DNA of 11,842 nucleotides from Candidatus Campbellbacteria bacterium CG10_big_fil_rev_8_21_14_0_10_35_52 (GTDB lineage Bacteria > Patescibacteriota > Minisyncoccia > Phycocordibacterales > UBA2163). The stretch covers positions 1 through 11,842 of the forward strand of contig PFAA01000053.1 in NCBI GenBank assembly GCA_002778715.1, given 5' to 3'. The number at the start of each line of letters is the position of its first letter. Within the stretch, counting starts at the first letter, position 1. The notes under the pieces were generated by a model. It did no database searches and was not told the origin of the DNA. It worked only from the letters and a program-made list of their open reading frames with translations. Positions 1 through 5,429 of this stretch are shown here, in pieces. The translations under genes were made by a program, and so were the position numbers.

Positions 1-1
1 T

Positions 2-22
2 AAACGCGCCACTGGCGCGTTT
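2..22. terminator. Perfect 9-bp hairpin at window edge, possible terminator
   Basis: A perfect inverted repeat (AAACGCGCC, 3-nt loop, GGCGCGTTT) lies at the left edge. It has GC-rich arms with A/T ends, the form of a small bidirectional intrinsic terminator, but no long T-run is visible on either side inside the window. What it would terminate lies outside the window. Confidence 0.4.
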
Positions 23-31
23 CTTCCGACT

Positions 32-51
32 TTCAAATCCCTCCCGACGCA
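32..51 (+). repeat. Inverted copy of the 3' end of tRNA-Tyr
   Basis: Plus-strand 32-51 matches the last 20 nt of the minus-strand tRNA-Tyr gene at 82-165 at 19 of 20 positions (T-loop, 3' T-stem, 3' acceptor strand and discriminator A). The sequence 5' of it cannot form the matching T-stem, so it is not a complete second tRNA. It could be a pseudo-tRNA fragment or one arm of a long inverted repeat spanning 32-101, with a terminator hairpin in its loop. Confidence 0.6.
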
Positions 52-54
52 GTC

Positions 55-80
55 AAAATCCGCCTGTAGGCGATTTTTTT
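55..80. terminator. Intrinsic terminator next to tRNA-Tyr
   Basis: The arms CGCC/GGCG around a TGTA loop are extended by AAAAT/ATTTT with one bulged C, and on the plus strand this ends in a run of seven T. On the minus strand, the direction of the tRNA, the same stem ends in a shorter TTTT. It therefore probably ends the clpB/tRNA-Tyr transcript and can also stop transcription coming from the left. Confidence 0.6.
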
Positions 81-81
81 G

Positions 82-165
82 TGCGCCGGGAGGGATTTGA
101 ACCCCCGTAGGTACAAGACCGATTGGTTTACAGCCAATTGCATTTGACCACTCTGCCACCGACGC
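82..165 (-). tRNA. trnY: tRNA-Tyr (anticodon GUA)
   Basis: Folding by eye gives a 7-bp acceptor stem (GCGTCGG with CCGGCGC, one G-U), a D-arm closed by GCA/TGC and containing GG, a 5-bp anticodon stem (ATTGG/CCAAT) with loop CTGTAAA, and a long variable arm with a GGT/ACC stem. The last element is the class II form expected of bacterial tRNA-Tyr. A T-arm with loop TTCAAAT follows. The anticodon GTA is at 131-129. The discriminator is A and CCA is not encoded, so it must be added after transcription. The gene begins 8 nt after the clpB stop with no terminator or clear promoter between them, so co-transcription and processing from the clpB mRNA is likely. Confidence 0.95.
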
Positions 166-173
166 GCATAGTT

Positions 174-2885
174 TTATACTATCATTTTTTCCGAGTTTTT
201 TGAAACATTTATATTACTTTTAATGTTTCTATTTTTTCTTACGCCTTTTTTCTTTACATTAAAAACAAATTCATTGTTATTGAAATCAACTTCAATAGAA
301 CCACCTTCCGCAACACCTTGCGATATTATAAGAGAAGCAATTTTGGTAAGAATTTTATTTTGTATTAAACGCTTAAGCGGCCGCGCGCCATACTGCGGAC
401 TATATCCTTCTTTCGCGAGGAATATAAAAACTTCCGGCAAGATATTAAGCTCAATGCCTTTTGTTTTCAAACGGTCTTTTATAATTTTTACTTGGATTTC
501 AACAATCTTTTTCATCGCCTCTTGCGTAAGAATATTAAACAATATTATTTCATCAAGACGGTTGAGAAATTCCGGTCTGAAATAATCTTTCAAACTTTCC
601 ATTACTTTTTCCTTCGCGTTTTCGTATTGAACATTTTTATCATTATTTTCTTGCGACAAAAATCCTATGCTTGCCATTTTGTCTATATATTGCGAGCCGA
701 TATTTGAAGTTAAAATTATAACAGTATTTTTAAAATTTACGACTCTGCCCTTTGCGTCAGTAAGACGACCGTTGTCAAGAACTTGAAGCAAAATGTTAAA
801 TACTTCAGGATGCGCTTTTTCTATTTCATCAAAAAGAAGGACTGCGTATGGTCTGTGACGAACAGTCTCCGTAAGTGAACCGCCTTCGTCATGCCCGACA
901 TATCCGGGAGGCGCTCCTATTATTTTAGACACAGAGTGTTTTTCCATATATTCAGACATATCCACTCTTATAAGAGACCTTTCATCATCAAACATAAACT
1001 CCGCTAATGCCTTTGTAAGCTCCGTCTTTCCAACTCCGGTCGGACCCAAGAAAAGAAAAGAACCTATCGGTTTATTTGGGTCAGCTATACCCACTCGCGA
1101 GCGTTTTACCGCGTCTGCGATTTTATTCACGGATTCATCTTGTCCTATTATTCTGCTCTTTAGAACTTCTTCCATTCTGCCGAGTTTTTCCGCTTCTTCT
1201 TCAAGCATTCGCGTTATCGGAATATTTGTCCAGCGAGAAACGATATCAGCGATATCGGTTTCCATAATCTCTTCTTTTAAAATTCTTCTTGACCGTTGAA
1301 GTTTTTTAAGCCGTTTTGTCTTTGTGTCAAATTCTTTTTCCAAAGACGGAAGTTTCCCATATCGTATCTCCGCGGCTTTTGCCAAATCGGCTTTTGCTTC
1401 CGCGCTTTCCGCTTCTATGCGAAGCGTTTCAAGTTCTTTTTTAATATTTTTTATTTCACCAAGAACCTCTTTCTCGTTATTCCATTTTAATTCAATTTCT
1501 TTCGTTTTCTCTTTTAAGTCAGCTATGTCTTTGTTAATCTTTTTTACTCGCTTAACAACTTTTTTATCACCGGAATTTTCCAAATCTTTTTTAAGAGCTT
1601 CCTTTTCTATTTCATATCGCATAATCTTCCTCTGAGCTTCTTCTAAAATAGGCGGTTTGTTTTCAAGAGAAATCCTAAGCGATGACGCCGCTTCGTCAAT
1701 CAAGTCAACCGCTTTGTCAGGTAAAAATCTATCCGTTATGTAACGACTTGATAGATTTACGGCGGCTACAATAGCGTCGTCTGTTATACGCACCCCATGA
1801 TAAAGTTCGTATTTTTCACGAAGTCCGCGCAATATAGAAACCGCATCATCAAGAGACGGCTCTTGAACATAAACCGGCTGAAACCGTCTTGTAAGAGCTG
1901 GGTCTCTTTCAATGTGTTTTTGATATTCTTTAAGCGTTGTCGCACCAATAGCGCGAAGGTCGCCTCGCGAGAGAGCTGGTTTGAGCATATTTGAAGCGTC
2001 CATAGCTCCTTCCGCCGCGCCGGCGCCGACAATGGTATGTATTTCATCAATAAATAAAATCACATTGCCTTCGGCGCGCTCAATTTCGCGCATTATATTT
2101 TTCAGTCGCTCTTCAAATTCGCCTCTATATTTTGTGCCTGCAATCAAAAGACCGAGGTCAAGAGATAATAACTCTTTGTTCTTAAGAGATTCAGGAACAT
2201 CGCCAGATGCCATTCTTTGCCCAAGACCCTCGGCAATAGCTGTTTTTCCAACGCCCGCTTCGCCTATCAATATAGGATTATTTTTAGTTCTGCGCGATAA
2301 AATCTGAATCACCCGAGTAATTTCATTATCGCGTCCAACGACAGGGTCAAGCTTATTTTCTAACGCCAGTTTTGTCAAACTCCTTGTGTATTTTGAAAGC
2401 GCGCGAAATCGTTTGGGCTGTTCAACTTCGGTAACTTTGCTATTTTTAAGTTCTTGAAGAACATGCGCGACAGTATTTCTGTCAAGCTTAAATCGTGCGA
2501 GAATTTCGCGAGAAGGACCAGGATAATCAAGCATAGCGATAAAAAGATGTTCTGTTGAGACAAATTGGTCGCCAAAATGAGAAGCTACTTTACTTGAGCC
2601 CTCCAATACTCGCGCGAGCTCCGGCGTAAGATAAAGCTGATAAGAAGGCGATAATACAGAGCCAGATTCCGGGGTCTCAAGCGTTTCAAGAAGTGTGTCT
2701 GTAAGAAGCATAGTGTCAATATCAAGTTTTTCCAATATGGAAAAAACCATACTTTCTTCCTGAAGCACTAATGCTGTTAAAAGATGAAGAGGGTTTACAT
2801 GGTTTTGACCGCGTTCAATTGCGATTTCGTGCGCTTTACGGATTGCTTCTTTTGCTTTTGTTGTGAAATTGTTAAATGGTGGCAT
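174..2885 (-). CDS. clpB: ClpB-type Hsp100 AAA+ ATPase (disaggregase/unfoldase)
   Basis: This is a cytoplasmic hexameric AAA+ machine that threads aggregated or tagged proteins through a central pore using ATP. It has a Clp N-domain (about 1-145), AAA-1 with Walker A GEAGVGKT (208-215), Walker B ILFIDE (276-281) and pore-loop Tyr253, then a long coiled-coil middle domain (about 410-545) with the ClpB-typical RYGKLP segment. AAA-2 has Walker A GPTGVGKT (614-621), Walker B LLFDE (683-687) and the GYVG pore loop (661-664). A Clp C-terminal domain and a basic tail of about 25 residues follow. At 903 residues it is somewhat longer than the usual ~860. The middle domain points to ClpB, yet an IGF tripeptide (740-742) sits in the ClpC-like insertion that binds ClpP. 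The start is the only ATG giving a complete N-domain; no Shine-Dalgarno sequence or CIRCE/sigma-32 site is visible. It lies 70 nt downstream of the HtrA-like gene, probably in one transcript. Confidence 0.95.
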   Translation of the reverse strand: MPPFNNFTTKAKEAIRKAHEIAIERGQNHVNPLHLLTALVLQEESMVFSILEKLDIDTMLLTDTLLETLETPESGSVLSPSYQLYLTPELARVLEGSSKVASHFGDQFVSTEHLFIAMLDYPGPSREILARFKLDRNTVAHVLQELKNSKVTEVEQPKRFRALSKYTRSLTKLALENKLDPVVGRDNEITRVIQILSRRTKNNPILIGEAGVGKTAIAEGLGQRMASGDVPESLKNKELLSLDLGLLIAGTKYRGEFEERLKNIMREIERAEGNVILFIDEIHTIVGAGAAEGAMDASNMLKPALSRGDLRAIGATTLKEYQKHIERDPALTRRFQPVYVQEPSLDDAVSILRGLREKYELYHGVRITDDAIVAAVNLSSRYITDRFLPDKAVDLIDEAASSLRISLENKPPILEEAQRKIMRYEIEKEALKKDLENSGDKKVVKRVKKINKDIADLKEKTKEIELKWNNEKEVLGEIKNIKKELETLRIEAESAEAKADLAKAAEIRYGKLPSLEKEFDTKTKRLKKLQRSRRILKEEIMETDIADIVSRWTNIPITRMLEEEAEKLGRMEEVLKSRIIGQDESVNKIADAVKRSRVGIADPNKPIGSFLFLGPTGVGKTELTKALAEFMFDDERSLIRVDMSEYMEKHSVSKIIGAPPGYVGHDEGGSLTETVRHRPYAVLLFDEIEKAHPEVFNILLQVLDNGRLTDAKGRVVNFKNTVIILTSNIGSQYIDKMASIGFLSQENNDKNVQYENAKEKVMESLKDYFRPEFLNRLDEIILFNILTQEAMKKIVEIQVKIIKDRLKTKGIELNILPEVFIFLAKEGYSPQYGARPLKRLIQNKILTKIASLIISQGVAEGGSIEVDFNNNEFVFNVKKKGVRKNRNIKSNINVSKNSEKMIV

Positions 2886-2955
2886 ATTAAAAATTTAAAT
2901 TTAAAATTTTATAATGTAAAATTGACAGATTAAAAAATTCGTAAAAAATTTCATT

Positions 2956-3927
2956 TTATTGTTTTTTAATTTCTGTCGCTTCTTTATTAACAGGATTTAT
3001 ATCGGAAAGAATATTTTTTACATCTACAACAGAAATAAATATCGCTGAATTATTTTCCATAAATGAATCTATCGTTGATATACCAATAATTTTGCCAAAC
3101 ATATCAATAAGAGGACTTCCTGTTATAACATTGTTTTTGTCAATATTTGTTTTTATTATTGAAAATGTTTTTATAGTTTCTTGCGGAATATCTTTCTCAT
3201 CATTCGCGGCTTTTTCATTTAATGTGTCGGTATTAAGGGGTTGGCTTGCTTTTTCAATGTCATTTTCAATAAATCCTGAAATAATACCCACTGCCACATC
3301 AGTTCTTTTTCCTCCAGTAATAGATATAACGGTCTGTCCGAGTTTTAAAGTATTCGCGCCTGAAAATGCAATCGGAGAAAACACGGTTTTTAACATACTG
3401 TCTTTGCTGTCTTTATTATCTTCCGAATTATCTTCAGATTTTTCTACAAAAATAAAAGATACGGGTTTTTTGCTTTTTGTTTCAATAATATTGGCGTTAA
3501 ACAGATGTCCGCCTTCTGTTTCAATAATGAACGCTGAATTATCTTTCGTAATGGAGAGGTCGGTCATTATTATTCCATCATTTGAAACAATAACACCCAA
3601 ACCCAAAAGATTGCCAGCAACGCCTTCGTCTGTTTTTTTCATTATCCTTACAACGCTTTTTAAATTCTTTTCTATTGAATCTGTAATTAAATCATCTTCT
3701 TTTACAACTACGGTAACTTCTTTTGTTATAACGCTGGCGCCTTGAGATTTGTCAGGCACAACTCGTTCAACTGTCCGTTCAACAACGCGATTTAATGTCT
3801 GTGTTACCGCTGGGGGAACTTGATTCATCAGTGTTACTGTAATTATCCCTGTCGCGATAGAAGTTACAAAGCTCACCAATAAAGTGAGGAGCACTATTTG
3901 CATTTTTGTTAGATGTTCTATGTCCAT
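2956..3927 (-). CDS. Membrane-anchored HtrA-like pseudoprotease
   Basis: The 323-residue protein has a short cytosolic N-terminus, one membrane segment (about 9-35), a charged stalk (VERTVERVVP, 49-58), then a trypsin/HtrA-like beta-barrel fold (about 80-310) on the outside of the membrane. Family landmarks can be aligned: GVIVSNDGIIMT (111-122), the ISITGG strand (201-206), and SPLIDMFGKIIGIST (271-285), matching the HtrA segment around GNSGGPL. None of the three catalytic residues is present: the His position is S125, the Asp position is about V156, and the Ser position is T269 in ITGSPL. No PDZ domain is present. A non-catalytic binding or scaffold role at the cell envelope is inferred. 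It is the first gene of the clpB/tRNA-Tyr group and has a near-consensus promoter only ~17 nt upstream of the ATG, so its leader would be very short. Confidence 0.8.
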   Translation of the reverse strand: MDIEHLTKMQIVLLTLLVSFVTSIATGIITVTLMNQVPPAVTQTLNRVVERTVERVVPDKSQGASVITKEVTVVVKEDDLITDSIEKNLKSVVRIMKKTDEGVAGNLLGLGVIVSNDGIIMTDLSITKDNSAFIIETEGGHLFNANIIETKSKKPVSFIFVEKSEDNSEDNKDSKDSMLKTVFSPIAFSGANTLKLGQTVISITGGKRTDVAVGIISGFIENDIEKASQPLNTDTLNEKAANDEKDIPQETIKTFSIIKTNIDKNNVITGSPLIDMFGKIIGISTIDSFMENNSAIFISVVDVKNILSDINPVNKEATEIKKQ

Positions 3928-3943
3928 ATTTAAGTATTATATT

Positions 3944-3972
3944 ATTATAACGAACTATACAAGTTTCATCAA
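3944..3972 (-). promoter_or_regulatory. Sigma-70-type promoter for the HtrA-like gene (proximal)
   Basis: Reading the minus strand, TTGATG (3972-3967) is followed after 17 nt by TATAAT (3949-3944). Expected initiation near 3937 gives a leader of about 10 nt before the ATG at 3927, nearly leaderless, consistent with the absence of a Shine-Dalgarno sequence. Confidence 0.7.
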
Positions 3973-4000
3973 GAAATATTATGTAAAAAGTATCGTTTGT

Positions 4001-4055
4001 GATTTATGATAACAGATAATCTTTGTTTAGGAGTTTCTAAATAATATCATAAATC
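4001..4055. repeat. Nested inverted repeat between divergent promoters
   Basis: The outer arms GATTTATGATA (4001-4011) and TATCATAAATC (4045-4055) are perfect 11-bp complements. Inside them lies a second hairpin, TTTAG/CTAAA (4026-4030 and 4037-4041). The right outer arm overlaps the -10 of the distal minus-strand promoter. An operator or DNA cruciform is more likely than a terminator because there is no GC core and no T-run. Confidence 0.6.
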
Positions 4056-4069
4056 TTATCTAATGTCAA
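4041..4069 (-). promoter_or_regulatory. Distal near-consensus promoter reading toward the HtrA-like gene
   Basis: On the minus strand TTGACA (4069-4064) is followed after 17 nt by TATTAT (4046-4041). Initiation would be near 4034, giving a leader of about 105 nt that reads through the proximal promoter. Its -35 box is only 10 bp from the -35 box of the plus-strand cold-shock promoter. Confidence 0.65.
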
Positions 4070-4079
4070 AAAATTTAAC

Positions 4080-4108
4080 TTGACATAACAAATCTCATAT
4101 GCTAATAT
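4080..4108 (+). promoter_or_regulatory. Strong promoter for the cold-shock gene
   Basis: A consensus TTGACA (4080-4085) is separated by 17 nt from TAATAT (4103-4108), which is preceded by an extended -10 element (TGC at 4100-4102). Initiation near 4115 predicts an untranslated leader of about 140 nt. ATGTCAA (4063-4069) and TTGACAT (4080-4086) form a 7-bp inverted repeat that covers the -35 boxes of both divergent promoters. Confidence 0.8.
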
Positions 4109-4180
4109 AGATTAATCAAATCAAAACTGTTGAGGGAAACTAATAAGTCGAAGTTGAATTCCGCAGTGTTTAAAAATAGT

Positions 4181-4217
4181 CCATTAAATCCTAAAAAGAG
4201 GATTTCTTGGTTTTTTT
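4181..4217 (+). promoter_or_regulatory. Attenuator-like hairpin in the cold-shock leader
   Basis: CCA (4181-4183) and AAATCC (4186-4191) pair with GGATTT (4200-4205) and TGG (4208-4210) across a 2x2 internal loop, and seven T (4211-4217) follow at once. This has the layout of a weak intrinsic terminator in the leader, 38 nt before the start codon. Cold-shock proteins of the CspA family can melt such hairpins, so autoregulation by antitermination is possible but inferred. Confidence 0.45.
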
Positions 4218-4254
4218 AAGGTTTGAATATTATTAGATTAGTTTTCTTATAAAA

Positions 4255-4455
4255 ATGCAAACAGGAACAATAGCTCGAGTCACTGACCAAGGATATGGAT
4301 TCATAGCGCGAGAAGGCGAGGAAAAAGATCTTTTTTTCCACGCTAACGAATTGCAGAATACGCAATTCAATGATCTTCGCGAAGGTGACAAAGTTACTTT
4401 TGAAGTAACAGAGGGTCCAAAAGGACTTAACGCTACTAATGTAAATAAAGCGTAA
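4255..4455 (+). CDS. Cold-shock domain protein (CspA family)
   Basis: This 66-residue single-domain OB-fold protein binds single-stranded RNA/DNA and likely acts as an RNA chaperone in the cytoplasm. The RNP1-like strand is GYGFIAR (13-19) and the RNP2-like strand is DLFFHANEL (25-33). The C-terminal half (GDKVTFEVTEGPKGLNATNV) is typical. It departs from classical CspA: the N-terminal W is missing (V9) and the RNP1 Lys is Q12. The length is normal for the family. It is the only clear plus-strand gene. It has its own strong promoter and a long leader, as cspA genes often do, and ends at a strong terminator. No Shine-Dalgarno sequence is visible before the ATG. Confidence 0.93.
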   Translation: MQTGTIARVTDQGYGFIAREGEEKDLFFHANELQNTQFNDLREGDKVTFEVTEGPKGLNATNVNKA

Positions 4456-4462
4456 GTAATAC

Positions 4463-4502
4463 ACAAAAAACCGCCGCGGCATATGCCGCGGCGGTTTTTT
4501 GT
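4463..4502. terminator. Bidirectional intrinsic terminator between convergent genes
   Basis: A perfect 40-nt palindrome: ACAAAAAACCGCCGCGGC, ATAT, then its complement ending in TTTTTTGT. The GC-rich 10-bp core is flanked by A6 and T6, so it works on both strands. It serves the plus-strand cold-shock gene and the minus-strand zinc-ribbon gene that converge on it. Confidence 0.95.
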
Positions 4503-4526
4503 ATTATAACGCCGATTGTGAAAATT

Positions 4527-4838
4527 TTATTTTCTAAAACAATCTCTGCATTTCAACTGGTCCGCTCTCGCTGGATCCGGCTGAAATGGAAGCTGGTTAA
4601 TGTCAGCTCCGCAACCTGAACATTTCCAATTTCCTTGATACATTTGGCGTTCTCTGTTGCCATTATCTCTGCGAGGTCTGTCTGACATTTTTTGTTTATG
4701 ACAGTCTCTACAAAGAAGACCTTCTTCACGAGCAGGGTCCGGCTGAAATGGAAGCTGATTAATATCCGCTCCGCAACCTGAACATTTCCAATTTCCTTGA
4801 TACATTTGGCGTTCTTTATCTTGATTATCGTATGCCAC
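4527..4838 (-). CDS. Tandem-duplicated zinc-ribbon (CxxC-x20-CxxC) protein
   Basis: The 103-residue soluble protein is built of two copies of one module. Residues 9-37 and 63-91 are identical over 29 residues, and about 48 nt of the underlying DNA are identical as well. Each copy has two CxxC knuckles (C19/C22 with C43/C46; C73/C76 with C97/C100) around an LPFQPDPAR segment. This resembles the small CxxC-x17-CxxC zinc-binding family whose members carry F-x-P...CRDC. Function is unknown; zinc binding and a nucleic-acid or protein contact are plausible. The start is GTG: an in-frame TAG lies four codons upstream and no ATG is available. It converges with the cold-shock gene and has a promoter ~100 nt upstream. 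Confidence 0.85.
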   Translation of the reverse strand: MAYDNQDKERQMYQGNWKCSGCGADINQLPFQPDPAREEGLLCRDCHKQKMSDRPRRDNGNRERQMYQGNWKCSGCGADINQLPFQPDPARADQLKCRDCFRK

Positions 4839-4940
4839 TTTATTTATCTACTTACTTACTAATAAAATTAGACCTTAGAAAGTTGTTTTGATAAAGCGAC
4901 ATATTACAGTTCTTTAATCAACACTTATCTAATGTGATAT

Positions 4941-4969
4941 ATTATACAAAATTTCAGATTATATATCAA
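4941..4969 (-). promoter_or_regulatory. Promoter for the zinc-ribbon gene
   Basis: On the minus strand TTGATA (4969-4964) and TATAAT (4946-4941) are separated by exactly 17 nt. Initiation near 4934 gives a leader of about 95 nt before the GTG at 4838. Confidence 0.65.
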
Positions 4970-5052
4970 GAAAACTGGAGTGTCTTTACGACTTTGCTTG
5001 AAATTACTTTATCAAAAATTCGTGAGACCATGCGTAAAATTGTGTCTGACAT
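4966..5052 (-). other. Possible 28-codon small ORF
   Basis: An ATG-started minus-strand frame encodes a short basic amphipathic peptide beginning MSDTILRMVSRIF and ending LQFS. Its TGA stop overlaps the -35 box of the zinc-ribbon promoter. There is no Shine-Dalgarno sequence and no recognised family. A 64-codon plus-strand frame overlaps it and looks no better. Confidence 0.15.
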
Positions 5053-5192
5053 AGCAGAATTAAAACACTATGAAAGCCCGACATTCTTATCTTATAACCT
5101 AAACCTTGCTTGGGTCATTTTTGTTTAGGTCATCTCAAGGATACAGCAAGGTCCAGCAAGGTCCAACCTTGTTGACATAGTAGAATTTAATA
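5047..5192. repeat. Degenerate direct repeat pair, ~126 bp apart
   Basis: TGACATAGCAGAATTAAAA (5047-5065) recurs as TGACATAGTAGAATTTAATA starting at 5173. They are nearly identical apart from one substitution and a small insertion in the A/T tail. On the minus strand each contains CTATGTCA. Confidence 0.4.
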
Positions 5193-5221
5193 AATCAAGA
5201 GTTCTCCTTTTTATTAACTTG

Positions 5222-5252
5222 GATATCCCAAATGTCCGACATCTGAGATATC
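5222..5252 (-). ncRNA. 31-nt hairpin with minus-strand G-U bias
   Basis: Two 15-nt arms (GATATC at both ends) surround a single central base. On the plus strand two positions are A-C mismatches. On the minus strand the same two positions become G-U pairs and the stem is fully paired. Pairing conserved only in the minus-strand transcript suggests an RNA element on that strand, though two wobble positions are thin evidence. Confidence 0.35.
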
Positions 5253-5380
5253 ATTTTAAGAAAATTATAGAAACAAAAAAATATCAGGCGTAATTTAGTA
5301 AACAGTCCCAAATTCGTAATAAACGAAAGTCACGCCATACTACCCACAATTTTGTGAAAGGTCTCCTGGTCTCCGCAAAT

Positions 5381-5418
5381 CCCCACCCGCGAAGAAACAG
5401 AATGTATCGCGGACGGGG
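5381..5418 (-). terminator. GC-rich hairpin after the cohesin operon
   Basis: CCCCACCCGCGA (5381-5392) and TCGCGGACGGGG (5407-5418) pair at 10 of 12 positions around a 14-nt loop. The hairpin starts 12 nt after the stop of the last operon gene. There is only ATTTG after it on the minus strand, so it is at best a poor intrinsic terminator; mRNA 3'-end protection is an alternative. Confidence 0.35.
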
Positions 5419-5429
5419 CTCCCTAAAAC

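Larger units (their letters stand above)
4970..5429. other. Gene-free structured spacer
   Basis: I see no convincing protein gene in this 460-nt stretch. It contains at least four hairpins: ACCTAAAC/GTTTAGGT (5097-5104 with 5123-5130), CAAGGT/ACCTTG (5157-5171), a 31-nt stem at 5222-5252 and a G/C-rich stem at 5381-5418. There is also a direct repeat of CAGCAAGGTC (5144-5153, 5154-5163) and a degenerate longer repeat (5047-5065 with 5173-5192). It follows the last gene of the cohesin operon and could be its structured 3' end or an unrecognised RNA. Confidence 0.4.

Noticed and set aside
2886..2955. Heat-shock operator (CIRCE) or separate promoter for clpB
   Set aside because: The 70-nt gap is AT-rich with no GAGTGCTAA-like arms and no well-spaced -35/-10 pair.
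4934..5128. 64-codon plus-strand ORF
   Set aside because: It covers promoter and repeat sequence, has no recognisable motif or ribosome site, and its composition is that of the AT-rich spacer.
5141..5171. CAGCAAGGTC repeats as a possible CRISPR
   Set aside because: Only two adjacent 10-mers without spacers, and no cas gene in the window.
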